From Lithodes maja (taxonomy: Eukaryota; Arthropoda; Malacostraca; Decapoda; Lithodidae), in the NCBI GenBank assembly GCA_037953745.1, contig JBAKBP010001394.1, forward strand, positions 1 to 64,000: DNA of 64,000 bases. The letters are read 5' to 3'. The notes below the pieces were generated by a model, which was given only the letters and a program-made list of their open reading frames with translations, did no database searches and was not told the DNA's origin. The translations under genes and the position numbers were made by a program. The first letter of the stretch is position 1. Each line of letters opens with the position of its first letter. Of this stretch, positions 32,722 through 44,702 are shown piece by piece.

Positions 32722-32848
32722 GAAATACCCCAGAAAAAGAAAGCCTGCCTTACGACAGCGTCCTCTAAAAAAGAAAATCACCCAAGATAACATCAAACAA
32801 CAGGAGGGACTAAAGTAGACGCCACTAAGAAGTCCCAACCCGAGCAAC
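32722..32848. other. Unassigned spacer between CR1 and LTR element
   Basis: No feature recognised. Its last four bases, CAAC, match the four bases right of 43366 and are probably the target duplication of copy 2. Confidence 0.
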
Positions 32849-35815
32849 TGTTATGAACTGGCACTCGGGTACACAAGGGCTCTCAATCAGGACTCGAATA
32901 CGGCTCGCTGCCACAACGGAAACACACGATCCCAACCCCTGAGTACTGCCAGCCGAACAAAAAACACCAATACCCTCCAGAGTTCAATCTGCTATAACGG
33001 GGTATACAAGAACTCGGTACTAGTGTTCAACAACAGACTAATAAAGAGACAGGAATTATCTAGTCTGGTCAACAATCAAACAATGAAGTAAAAACAACAA
33101 CACAAAAGAATAGTGTTGGCCGAAGCCGAAGTAATCCACCCTTGACTATGAACTTAAGAAGTCCACCACCCTCTACTTCGGATCGGCACTATTACGTTAC
33201 GTTAATTAATAGTCCTTAAGCATCGAGCAAGGAATCTTCTGAAAAAAGTTAGATGCTTCTCGGATGCTCGTAAGAAGTACGTATCGGATTTTGAACAGTA
33301 ATTCAATAAGCAAAAACACTGGCAATTAAATACTATTAACCCGAGAACTGCGGGGAGACTCTTAAGAGTTCCCCCGGCGGACTGCGGGGAGACTCTTAAG
33401 AGTGAGTGAAAAAAAAAATCAACTTTTGACATCGAAAACAAAATATTTTTAAATTTTTATTTTTTTTATTTTTTTTTGGCCCCTGGGCCATGCAAAATCT
33501 CAGTCCTCTACCTCCCCTCCTTCCCCACTTTCCTCCTCTCCTTCAGTTATCACCTATTTTCCCTGTTATTCCCTTATTCTGAGGTATATTTTCGTGCTAA
33601 CATTAGCGAATTGCAAGCAGGGTGTTGTCATCACTGATGGCAAGCGAGTGCAAGAGAGAGAGAGAGTATCGATCGACTGTGTCTCAGTGGCCTTGGGGGA
33701 AATTGGCGGGAAAGCAGCTTGCCTCACCCATACATTATACAACTCGCGGGCTATATCTCCGATTTTGACCATCCAAACGCTGTTTTCACTCGTTTTATTG
33801 TTGTTTCAGGTTAATACCTTTATAATCAACCCATAATAGGCGCATATGGATAAGTATTAATGCTATTAACCCGGGAACTGCGGGGAGACTCTTAAGAGTT
33901 CCCCCGGCGGACTGCGGGGAGACTCTTGAGAGTAAGTGAACCAAAAAATCAACTTTTGACATCGAAAACAAAATATTTTTTTTATTTTTATTTTTTATTT
34001 TTTTATTTTTTTTGGCCCCTGGGCCATGCAAAATCTCAGTCCTCTACCTCCCCTCCTTCCCCACTTTCCTCCTCTCCTTCAGTTATCACCTATTTTCCTT
34101 GTTATTCCCTTATTCTGAGGTATATTTTCGTGCTAACATTAGCGAGTTGCAAGCAGGGTGTTGTCATCACTGATGATCGACTGTGTCTCAGTGGCCTTGG
34201 GGGAAATTGGCGGGAAAGCAGGTTGCCTCACCCATACATTATACAACTCGCGGGCTATATCTCCGATTTTGACCATCCAAACGCTGTTTTCACTCGTTTT
34301 ATTGTTGTTTCAGGTTAATACCTTTATAATCAACCCATAATAGGTGCATATGGATAAGTATTAATGCTATTAATGGTACAATGAATATTTTAGTGACGGA
34401 AACACCTCAAATACGTCAGCACAGGGGGACGTTTCCAATTACCCCCATGCGCACTTGTTAGGTTAAAGGCTTAAATTGGCATAAGAATAATTAAAAGAAT
34501 ATGCAATAGTAAATGGCAAACATTAAAAGGAAGTACTCCGCAAATGCAACGGCAATAGCCTACTCGGATTGTGCTCGTGGGCACTAAAGTAGCCAAGCTT
34601 GCAACACATGAAATCAATAGTGCATAAACAATATCATACATAAGGAAAGCTTCAATACTATTCTGTATCTACTAATCGAGAAAAGTCTAACTGGGGTACT
34701 GTGGGCAAAAGGTAGCAGTGGCTGGGCAAAAACGGCTCATAGCCTAGCGAAGTCCTCACGACTGTTTAAAGTATTACGTTAAAACTAACAAGTGCACTTT
34801 GAGAAATCCAGATCCTTTGTATCTGGTTTTCTCCCGGCTCCTTGATAAAGTAAAAACAAACTGTTAATAAAATACAGGGTGGTTAGGCTCTTGCCCTCAC
34901 GCACTGTAAATTATTAACTCAACACAGTCAGCCGCGAAGACAACCTAGGCTTCACTGAACCGAAACGAGTATGCAGGTTTATCGCTTAACCACTGCATCA
35001 AACAACAACTCGTAACACAGAAAAGCCTTACCCCAGTCTAGCATTACCTAGACTAGCAGAAAACAGGAATAATAATAATAACACACAGGGAAATGCATAT
35101 ACAAGTGCAACAAACATAAATCAATCCTATTCTAAGTCAACCCTTCCAAAATAGGCTATCTAATAGGCAAGTATCTCTTGAGAATTCAAGCGATAATACG
35201 TTGGCTGACTAGCTCTGCACCAACGGGACCATGGAAGTTAAACAGGGCAGGGAAAAGAGGAAATAAGAATGTAAGGTAGTAGAGAAAGTTCCCATCAGTC
35301 AGAAGAATATAAATAGTTAGCAAGGGAAATGAGAAGTCGCTCTGCCTAATGAGTTCTGATGAAAAAATGGCTAGACTTCCCTTTTATACCCGGCCCTCTA
35401 GTGAGCCCAACGTGAACTACTAAGGACCGCCCACTGACAACCATTACGTAATTTCTCTCTCTCCTCTGGGATACACAAAGGCTCCCCTAGCACTGAGGGA
35501 GGGAGGAGTGCTAGTGAGTTAGGCCTACCTCCTGCCTGGCGTACCCACTGACACCTAACTGTGGCTGTTTCTCTTCCCATCATTACAAATAAATTTTACA
35601 CACAATACTTATAACTAATGATATAAAATAGAACTCGTTGACTCAGATGAAAACAAAATACATATTCATACTACTTATAGTACAACGGCTCACATGAACT
35701 GAGTTAGGAAACTCTACATAGACTACAGCCAAAGTTCCTGCCCTGACGATCCGAGCGAGAGTGGGGCATGACTAGGCGTTCTGTACAGCATGCTCACACG
35801 TGGACATGCGTCACA
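32849..35815 (-). repeat. 3' LTR of Gmr1-like copy 2, with nested insertion
   Basis: Outside the nested element at 33340-34462 it is almost identical to the 5' LTR 41518-43366. Small differences include TATGAAC against TACGAAC at the end and a short indel near 34583. The high identity indicates that the copy inserted fairly recently. Confidence 0.
33340..34462 (+). mobile_element. TTAA-flanked element, family A, copy 2 with internal tandem duplication (1123 bp)
   Basis: Flanked by TTAA at 33336-33339 and 34463-34466. The 5' LTR of the same element has one TTAA and no insert near 42005. The ends are CCCGAGAACTGCGGG on the left and CCTAACAAGTGCGCATGGGG (reverse complement of the right). A unit starting CCCG(A/G)GAACTGCGGG occurs twice (33340 and 33870); the second follows another TTAA at 33866-33869. 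The right terminus occurs only once. This fits partial tandem duplication. No transposase is encoded. Confidence 0.
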
Positions 35816-36215
35816 CCTCACCCAAGATTTTACTCGCTCAACCCTGAGCTAAAATCTGACAAACACAGAACCCATCAAGCCCCTCACACCCAGCGACCGC
35901 ACGGCACTAAAACAAAGCTGAGTTTATCACCAAAACACATATTATTAAAAAAAAAAATTCACATTTTATAACTCCTCCCAACAATAGCAAAAAGACACAA
36001 TATCATGCTCCCAGAGCGAGCTTACAGCAGCTCAGCCATTTGATAGTTCGTGGACTACTCAAACTCTATAGGCTATGACAAACTTATACGATTACCTATA
36101 TCAAAAGAAAGAGTTTTTATATGATTTTTATATTTTAATATGTTTTTCCCGGCTGCACTATAAGGGCAGCCTATTTTCCTCCACTCAAACCCACACACCT
36201 GTGATAGCCTACGAC
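35816..36215 (-). other. 3' untranslated region and polypurine tract of copy 2
   Basis: Between the pol stop and the 3' LTR. In the sense direction it ends CTTGGGTGAGG directly before TGTGACGC, the expected polypurine position. Confidence 0.
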
Positions 36216-38935
36216 TGATCATCCACCCCTGATGAACAATCCGCGATCACATTGTCACATCCAGCAATATGACGGATGTCCAGGTTATACTCCTGCAACA
36301 TCAAAGACCACCTGGTCAGTCTCATATTGCGATTGTGAAATTGATTCAGGAATCACAAAGGGTGATGATCAGTGTAGATAACCACGACTGGGCCATAGGC
36401 TGGAACATACACCTCGAAGTGCCTGAGCGACAGCACAATCGCCAGTAATTCCTTTTCTATTGTAGAATAGTTCTTTTGTGCAGCATTGAACTTCTTAGAA
36501 AAGAAACTTACTGGGTGTTCCACACCTTCATTGTCTGTCTGTAGCAAGACGGCACCAGCCCCTACACCACTAGCATCTGTTGCCAGCTGAAAAGGCCTGT
36601 TAAAGTCTGGGGCCCTGAGTATCGGGTGAGCACATAGCAAATGTTTCACCAAAGTGAAAGCCTTTTCACACTCAGGTGCCCACAAAAACTTTTTGTCTTT
36701 AGATAACAAATCTGTGAGAGGTGCCAACACCGTTGAGTACCCTTTTATGAAGCGTCTGTAGTAGCCTATCATACCCAAGAATCTCATAATCTGCTTCTTG
36801 GTTGTTGGGTGCGGAAATTTATTGATAGCCTGTACCTTGTTCTGAGGAGGGCACACCTGTCCCCTTCCCACTACAAACCCAAGGTACTGCACAGTGGCTT
36901 TTACGAAGTCACACTTTGCCAAATTTACTACCAGACCTGCTTCACTAAGTTTCCGGAACAAGGTCTCAAGGTGCTCACAATGGCTCTCAAAGTCGTCATC
37001 ATAAATGATTACATCGTCCAAATATACGGTGCAATTCGGAATGTCCTTTACAATTTCATTCATCAGGTTCTGAAACGTTGCTGGTGCATTCTTAAGTCCG
37101 TAAGGCATAACATTGCACCGGTAGGTACTCCCGTCCACAACAAAACCACATACCTCTTTAACACGCTCGGACAAAGGTACTTGCCAGTAACCTTTTACTA
37201 AATCTACTTTAGACAAAAAACGAGCATTACCAATTTTGTCAACACTATCATCAACCCGAGGAAGAGGATATGGGTTAGTTGGAGTCAAACCGTTTAACCT
37301 ACGGAAATCAATACAAAAGCGTACCTTGCCATCTGGCTTAGGCTGCAGTGTTACGGGGGAAGTCCACTTAACTGTGCCTTTCTCTATCAACCCTCTACCG
37401 AGCATATACTCCAACTCATCCCTCAGAGCTGGTAGTTTTATGGGGGGCACACGGTACGGGATTGACTTAAAGGGTATATGGTGCCCCACGTCAACATCAT
37501 GCATAGCCTGAGTAGTGAGGCCTGGGTGTTCAGCAAATACAGTCGGGTATGAACCGAACAACTGACGGATAGCATCAAACTGCGGCTCAGGCAAATGAGC
37601 TATAGCCTCGTCAGCCCTTAGGCTCGAGTTCCCCGCCCACTGATCCGCTGAAACATGTTGATCCCAGCTATCCTCCTCTGAAGCTTGACTGTCCCCCTCT
37701 CCTTCTCCACCACGGCCGCAACAAGCCAACACAGGGACAGTCAGAGGCTCAGAGGGGCGCCTCACATACTCTTTAATAAGGTTCACGTGACATAACTGGT
37801 TCTTTTTCCTCCTGTCTGGAGTGGCAACAAGGTAATCTAAGTCTGAAATTTTTTCTACAATTTTATAAGGTCCAGTGTACTTCGCAGAGAGGGGGTTACC
37901 AACCAAAGGCAACAAAATTAATACCTCTTTTCCTACAGTGAACTTCCGGAGCCTCACTTTGCGATCATACCTGTCCTTCATCAAAGCTTGTGATTCTGTC
38001 AAATTTCTACCTGCCATCTCCAGACTCTTAAGCATGCCCTCATGGCTTTCAAGCACATACTTTAATAATGGACAAGGCTGCACAGTCCCCTCCCAAATTT
38101 CTTTCAGCATGTTAAGGGGGCCCCTGACACGGTGTCCAAAAATCAGCTCGTTTGGACTAAATCCCAGGCTCTCACCAGGTACCTCCCGAGCAGCAAACAG
38201 CACATAAGGCAATCCAAGATCCCAATCCATACCGTTGTCAGCACAATAACACCTGAGCATGCTTTTAAGTGTAGCATGCCACCGCTCAAGCACCCCTTGA
38301 CTCTCAGGGTGATACGCTGACGATACTACTGCTCGTATCCCATGCTGTTGCATTGTTTGCTTGAACATGTTGGAGGTGAAATTAGATCCCTGATCAGACT
38401 GAATCTCCTCCGGGTACCCGTACCTTGAGAAGTACCACAACAAGTTACTGACTACCGTCTTAGCCATTCCATTTTTCATAGGGTATGCATCGGGGTATCT
38501 AGTGGCAACATCCATTATGGTTAACAAAAATTTATTTCCAGCCTTAGTGGGAGGGAGTGGACCAACCATGTTAACAATAATTTTAATAAAGGGTGGCCCA
38601 ATCACAGGAATAGGGTGTAACGGAGCCTTAGGAATAACTTGGTTCGGTTTCCCGACACGTTGACAAATATCACATGAGTTTATCCATGACTGCACATGAG
38701 ACTTCATCCCCAGCCACCAAAACAATTTCCCCAAAGCCGCCACCGTTTTCTTGGCACCCAAATGTCCTGATAATGGAGAATCATGAGCCAACCTAAGCAA
38801 ACTTTCCCTGCAGCCCTCTGGCACGACCAGCTGGTCAACTGTACCTGATCCGCCCTCCCAGCTCCTTTTAGGATCTTGATATCGGTGGTATAAAATTCCA
38901 TTAAAGAAAAAAAAAATCCCCTGCCTTTGCATCCC
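36216..38935 (-). pseudogene. Gmr1-like pol, copy 2 (integrase-RT-RNase H)
   Basis: An 859-codon minus-strand frame (38932-36353) plus a short continuation to about 36216 beyond one stop. Integrase comes first: zinc-binding LAHDSPLSGHLG (H..H) and CDICQRV (C..C), then D in MDVATRYPD, D in SDQGSNF and E in VLERWH. RT follows with FCIDFRRLNGL, KVDLVKGYWQ and YLDDVIIY. RNase H has LATDASGVGAG, IEKELLAIV and YTDHHPL, then a TGA where copies 1 and 3 have AAA. It reopens with FLNQFH up to NVIADC. The integrase-first order is unusual for Ty3/gypsy. No chromodomain is visible. Confidence 0.
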
Positions 38936-41315
38936 TATCTTCTTCTAACTCCACAGCCCCATTGGTACACTGCAAAACCTCTGGATCCTCTAATTGCAAC
39001 TTTCGAATGTCTGTGGGAGCCAACATGTCTAACTGCTTGGTCAACAACTCATGCCCTCCCCCAACATCCAACTTAGACATCCGGTTTTCTCGCTGCAGGT
39101 AACGGTGCTGTCTCTGAGTCTCTGCCTCCTCCACTACTTTATCAACTGTGTTAGGCACTGGAGTTACAACAGACTCGGTCAAAGGTCCTGCTATTGGGCC
39201 TTTTGGGAGAGCCACTGGTTCTAAACTCTTCAAACTTTTCCCAGCCTTCCGCTTCTCCTTAATTCCCTTCCTCCGCTGTTCTGTGGCCTGGAAAATAGGC
39301 TGTGATACCTTAAATGCTTGGGAACGAGTTACCACACATGCCATCTGTTGGTGTTGACAACTCACTACCCACTCTTGTTCCTCCCTACTCACGTCGGCCG
39401 GCCTCTCGGCAACGACTAAGGGTGGAACGTCTAAAGTAGGCACCGCAAAGTCGTTGCCGAGAAGAAGGTCGACGCCCTCCACTGGCAATTTCTCAACGAT
39501 CCCAACATCTAAGTCCTTAATCACACCATCAACTTCCAGCTCCACACGAACCAACGGGTATGACCTGGTCGCGTTAATACCCTGAACAACAACCACCCGT
39601 GCCGCATTAATTGGTCGCCCCGTGAAATTCTTCAAAAGTGTCTGTGAAGCTCCAGTATCACGCAAAACTTCCACCTTATGCTGGCAACCCGCCCAACTTA
39701 CCCTACCGGTCCCTCTATGGGCGCAAAAGACATCACGGACAGGGAACGAGCCTTCCTGAGTCTTATACATAGCCTGTGACCCTGCCGCTGGCAAACTACC
39801 CTGGGTAAATCCAGACGACATTTCAGCCACACCTATGCTGCGCACCAAAGACACGGCTGCAGCCGGCGGCTTACTAGGACAAAATTTTGCATAATGCCCC
39901 TTCTTTCTACAATGAAAACATTCCACTTCCCCTATCAGTCTCTTCTGATAAGGGGCGGAGTTCTGACCCTTCTGTAATGGGACGGCTGTAGTCTTTGGTT
40001 CAGTCCTGGTATCTTGGCTTTTAAACTGAGGTTTATATCTATAGTGATTGTCCTGAGCTCGAGGGTTTGGAGTATCGCGCCCCTTGGGAACTGCATCAAC
40101 ACGCTTTACAGATTCACATTCCCTGATTAGCGACAACCTGAGGTCAGCCATCTCAGCTGCCTCTTGAAGAGTTCTTGGGTTCTTTTCTTTAATAGTTAAA
40201 GTCATTTCTGCACCAGTACACTTATAAAACTGCTCGAGCAGAAACAGCTCAGTCAACTGTTCTGCCGTCTCAGCTTTCTCAGAACGTGTCCAGTTTTTAA
40301 GTGCATCTTTTAAGTCCCGGGCATGTTCAAGAAAGGTCGCCTCCCTAGTCTTTGTAACACCCCGAAACTTCAATCGATATGTTTCCGGTTGCAACTCGTA
40401 TGCCCGTAGGACAGCTCTCTTCAATTCTGGGTAGTCAATGCAAGACTCTAAAGGCAGTGCATCATAAGCCTTCAGACCCTTACCCGTAAGTCTTGAGGAG
40501 ACTAGAGCTGCCCACTTCTCTTCAGGCCAATTATGCTCCCTACACTTCTTCTCAAAACGATTACAAAATTCTGTGACTTCAGTTTCACTAAATACCGGCA
40601 CCAATTTGACTAAGTGGGCCAAGGACTGTTCTCTTACTTGGCCCTCACGGCCCATCTGAGCCCCTGTCGACTCTGCACGAGTCTTATCTAAATCTAATTT
40701 AGCACAATATTTCTCCGAGTCGTACCTAAGCTCAGCCTCATGCCTCCTAACCTCAATCTCATGCCTCCTCGTCTCATCCTCCTGCCTCCTGGTCTCATTC
40801 TCCTGCTTCCTAGCCTCAATCTTAGCAAGCTCAAGTCTAAATACCATATCTGGAGACAGGCAGGAAGAGGGAGCTGCCACTACTGAAGGAGGGGGGGCAA
40901 AAACTGGGGAACCACCACGTGCACCACCCGAGGGCACTCCAATCTGCCAATTCTCATCCCTCTGTGGGAGAGTGCTAACCTCCGGTAACTGAGTGGACGG
41001 CACTGTGGGAGTTGAGTGAGAGGGGATCTGGGGAGGAAGCCCCCCAAACGCCCTCTCCTCCGAAACCCCATGTCGCCCACGCAACACCCAGGAAATCAGC
41101 TCCCCCTTGGACATCCCTGCTACATTGGAAATGCCCAAAACCTTGGCTATCAGGTGCAAGCCACAAACATCCACCCCAGTCAGCCTCTCCTCCGTCACGT
41201 GGTACCGCTTACTCACAAAAACTCTAGCATCCTCCTCACTGGTTACTAACGGCACACCTTCAAATGACATCTCTCGCTCATCGTCAGTGCTAATGCACGA
41301 CATACTGAAGTCCAC
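38901..41315 (-). pseudogene. Gmr1-like gag-protease, copy 2
   Basis: An 804-codon minus-strand frame from a methionine just inside the leader. The N-terminal part contains a short SAP-like segment (GMSKGELISWVLRGR), then a glutamate/arginine-rich repeat helix (RRQEDETRRHE), a capsid-like region with LTGKGLKAYDALPLE, one CCHC knuckle CFHCRKKGHYAKFC, and the aspartic protease with DTGASQTLLK and later VDLLLGNDFAV. The frame ends in a T-run (A-run 38907-38916 on the plus strand), one base longer than needed for continuation into pol. In copy 3 this junction is in frame. The protein itself is otherwise open from start to end. Confidence 0.
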
Positions 41316-41499
41316 AAAAAAATTCTCGAGACAAAAGTGTTAAACTTCCTATGCAAGCACTAATTACTAAATTAACTGGAGTCTCTTAAATGCTTTACTA
41401 ATTGCCATACAAAAAAATAATATTCTTCAATATGCACGCTAAAATACAAACAAACAAATGTTGTACAACTCTGCAAAAATTTATACTGTTCACAAAATC

Positions 41500-41517
41500 C
41501 TAAGCAAGGTCGCCATT
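41500..41517 (-). promoter_or_regulatory. Primer-binding site of copy 2
   Basis: In the sense direction AA followed by TGGCGACCTTGC directly follows the LTR end GTAACA. TGG at the start pairs with the CCA end of a tRNA. TGGCGACC resembles the primer site used by several arthropod gypsy elements with an arginine tRNA; the exact tRNA here is inferred. The same site occurs in copy 3 after 58120. Confidence 0.
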
Positions 41518-43366
41518 TGTTACGAACTGGCACTCGGGTACACAAGGGCTCTCAATCAGGACTCGAATACGGCTCGCTGCCACAACGGAAACACACGATC
41601 CCAACCCCTGAGTACTGCCAGCTGAACAAAAAACACCAATACCCTCCAGAGTTCAATCTGCTATAACGGGGTATACAAGAACTCGGTACTAGTGTTCAAC
41701 AACAGACTAATAAAGAGACAGGAATTATCTAGTCTGGTCAACAATCAAACAATGAAGTAAAAACAACAACACAAAAGAATAGTGTTGGCCGAAGCCGAAG
41801 TAATCCACCCTTGACTATGAACTTAAGAAGTCCACCACCCTCTACTTCGGATCGGCACTATTACGTTACGTTAATTAATAGTCCTTAAGCATCGAGCAAG
41901 GAATCTTCTGAAAAAAGTTAGATGCTTCTCGGATGCTCGTAAGAAGTACGTATCGGATTTTGAACAGTAATTCAATAAGCAAAAACACTGGCAATTAAAT
42001 ACTATTAAAGGCTTAAATTGGCATAAGAATAATTAAAAGAATATGCAATAGTAAATGGCAAACATTAAAAGGAAGTACTCCGCAAATGCAACGGCAATAG
42101 CCTACTCGGATTGTGCTCGTGGGCCACTAATCACTAAAGTAGCCAAGCTTGCAACACATGAAATCAATAGTGCATAAACAATATCATATATAAGGAAAGC
42201 TTCAATACTATTCTGTATCTACTAATCGAGTAAAGTCTAGCTGGGGTACTGTGGGCAAAAGGTAGCAGTGTCTGGGCAAAAACGGCTCGTAGCCTAGCGA
42301 AGTCCTCACGACTGTTTAAAGTATTACGTTAAAACTAACAAGTGCACTTTGAGAAATCCAGATCCCTTGTATCTGGTTTTCTCCCGGCTCCTTGACAAAC
42401 TAAAAATACAAACTGTTAATAAAATACAGGTGGTAGGCTCTTGCCCTCACGCACTGTAAATTATTAACTCAACACAGTCAGCCGCGAAGACAACCTAGGC
42501 ATCACTGAACCGAAACGAGTATGCAGGTTTATCGCTTAACCACTGCATCAAACAACAACTCGTAACACAGAAAAGCCTTACCCCAGTCTAGCATTACCTA
42601 GACTAGCAGAAAACAGGAATAATAATAATAACACACAGGGAAATGCATATACAAGTGCAACAAACATAAATCAATCCTATTCTAAGTCAACCCTTCCAAA
42701 ATAGGCTATCTAATAGGCAAGTATCTCGTGAGAACTCAAGCGATAATACGTTGGCTGACTAGCTCTGCACCAACGGGACCATGGAAGTTAAACAGGGCAG
42801 GGAAAAGAGGAAATAAGAATGTAAGGTAGTAGAGAAAGTTCCCATCAGTCAGAAGAATATAAATAGTTAGCAAGGGAAATGAGAAGTCGCTCTGCCTAAT
42901 GAGTTCTGATGAAAAAATGGCTAGACTTCCCTTTTATACCCGGCCCTCTAGTGAGCCCAACGTGAACTACTAAGGACCGCCCACTGAAAACCATTACGTA
43001 ATTTCTCTCTCTCCTCTGGGATACACAAAGGCTCCCCTAGCACTGAGGGAGGGAGGAGTGCTAGTGAGTTAGGCCTACCTCCTGCCTGGCGTACCCACTG
43101 ACACCTAACTATGGCTGTTTCTCTTCCCATCATTACAAATAAGTTTTACACACAATACTTATGACTAATGATATAAAATAGAACTCGTTGACTCAGATGA
43201 AAACAAAATACATATTCATACTACTTATAGTACAACGGCTCACATGAACTGAGTTAGGAAACTCTACATAGACTACAGCCAAAGTTCCTGCCCCTGGCGA
43301 TCCTAGCGAGAGTGGGGCATGACTAGGCGTTCTGTACAGCATGCTCACACGTGGACATGCGTCACA
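41518..43366 (-). repeat. 5' LTR of Gmr1-like copy 2
   Basis: 1849 bp, in the sense direction starting TGTGACGCATG at 43366 and ending GTAACA at 41518. It is a near-identical partner of 32849-35815. It carries the uninterrupted TTAA site near 42005 used as the empty-site reference. Confidence 0.
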
Positions 43367-43687
43367 CAACAAACCCACAAACAAACACCTCAACCGTCGC
43401 AACAATCAAACCCTGCTCCTCTATCTTCCCAACATCCAAGAAGATACAAACGGGACAAAATTGCACCACACCAGATTACACCACCAACCGTAGACGAGAA
43501 GAGAAACGAATGCAGAATAGCCGTGATGTCGACGAAACTCCCCTCAACACCCGGAATAGAGCTGCCCAAACGTTCCTCAACTTCACCCACATCGAAGAAG
43601 CGGAAGGTCCTATTTTCTAAAGGAGAGAAAGACATCTACCGTCGCAAATATAAATAACCCTGTTACCATGTTAACTCCCTCAGACAT
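43367..43687. other. Unassigned, no gene supported
   Basis: Contains open frames on both strands (for example 43390-43635 minus), but none resembles a known protein. The plus-strand frame 43319-43657 starts within the LTR, so it is not a natural gene. Confidence 0.
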
Positions 43688-43804
43688 ATATGACGCGATC
43701 GCGTCATATGGGAGAGTGAACCAAAAACTCATATGACATGATCGCGTCATATGGACTTATCTCCATACCTCTATAATAAGTTATATGACGCACTAGCGTC
43801 ATAT
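43688..43804. repeat. Three 22-bp palindromes
   Basis: ATATGACGC-N4-GCGTCATAT at 43688-43709 (N4 = GATC, perfect palindrome) and at 43783-43804 (N4 = ACTA), and a variant with ATATGACAT on the left arm at 43731-43752. Spacings are 43 and 52 bases. This looks like a cluster of two-fold symmetric binding sites or small repeats. The function is unknown. Confidence 0.
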
Positions 43805-44570
43805 GGAGCTCAGTAAGTCCGATAAGTTACCTTACGATAAAACCGTTGGTGGCAACCTCATCCACCTCCGATAATTCTAACGGCCGCAGTGTTGTTGTGA
43901 GTGTAGTGCGGGGCAGTGGCAATGATCCCGGGGCTCCCGCCTCCTCGGACTTATTGGAACATAATATATCTGAAGGAGTTAAAAACTGTGTAGTAAATGA
44001 ATACGTAGGAATCTCACCTGCCTGTCCAGAATCTGTTGCTTACCCGTGTGCATCACAACCTTCATGTTTATTCTTTCACCAGATGCTCCCCTTCCCAAAA
44101 AATCATTCCTACATTGCCTTTTTTCCTAACTATAATGATACCACTATATATTAATTATGGTAACATTCAACAAGATTATATCGACCTTATTTACCATGTT
44201 TTTTGTTTTTCTTCAAGGAATATAGTGTTTCATAGTTGTTTTGCATGGTTTGAGTGGAGGATTTGCATAAACTTACCCATTATCTATCAATCTGAAGATA
44301 CAGCGTCAAATTCTATCTATCTATCTCTATCTATTGCCAGACGCCTTACTCCCCTTACGAGGGTGGCCATACACAGAATGCCCCCAAGCGGACCCATTCC
44401 CTGTGAGAGGGACAATCCGAGCCAGTTTAGTGAAGGACTTACAGGATTGACCACTCAATTCAGGATCCGTCCGACTCCGAGGCCCTCTGTGTATCTTGTT
44501 AGCACTATTTTTCTACAGTGGTGTTCGGCTAATCCATCCACTAACCTGCCTTACCCTTAGGTAAGCAGTA
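43805..44570. other. Unassigned, with short dispersed repeat
   Basis: No gene supported. A segment near 44070-44160 (CAGATGCTCCCCTTCC to TGATACCACTA) recurs in diverged form at 45250-45345. A TATC microsatellite lies at about 44314-44335. Confidence 0.
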
Positions 44571-44702
44571 CGGATTTGTATCAGGTTTACTCCCCTAGAC
44601 AGGTTGCCAACCAAGGCTGACGAGTCCCATCCACCCGGATTTGTATAAGGTTGTCTCCCCTAGATGAGTTGCCGACCAAGGCTAACGAGTCCCATCCACC
44701 CG
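44571..44702. repeat. Tandem duplication, 2 x 65 bp
   Basis: Two copies of a block starting CGGATTTGTAT and ending GAGTCCCATCCACCC, containing CCCCTAGA and AACCAAGGCT or ACCAAGGCT. The pattern resembles the 3' end of a non-LTR retroposon, but no coding part is attached. Confidence 0.

Larger units (their letters stand above)
32849..43366 (-). mobile_element. Gmr1-like LTR retrotransposon, copy 2 (near complete)
   Basis: Minus strand: 5' LTR 41518-43366, primer-binding site next to it, gag-protease frame 41315-38901, pol frame 38932-36216 (integrase, RT, RNase H), polypurine region, and 3' LTR 32849-35815. The LTRs start TGTGACGC and end AACA in the sense direction. The flanking CAAC on both sides is the probable target duplication. 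Only two clear lesions affect the coding part, which makes this the best preserved of the three copies. The 3' LTR is longer because of the nested TTAA element at 33340-34462. Confidence 0.

Noticed and set aside
43319..43657. 112-codon plus-strand ORF
   Set aside because: It starts inside the LTR of copy 2 and crosses the insertion junction, so it cannot be an ancestral gene; no known family is seen.
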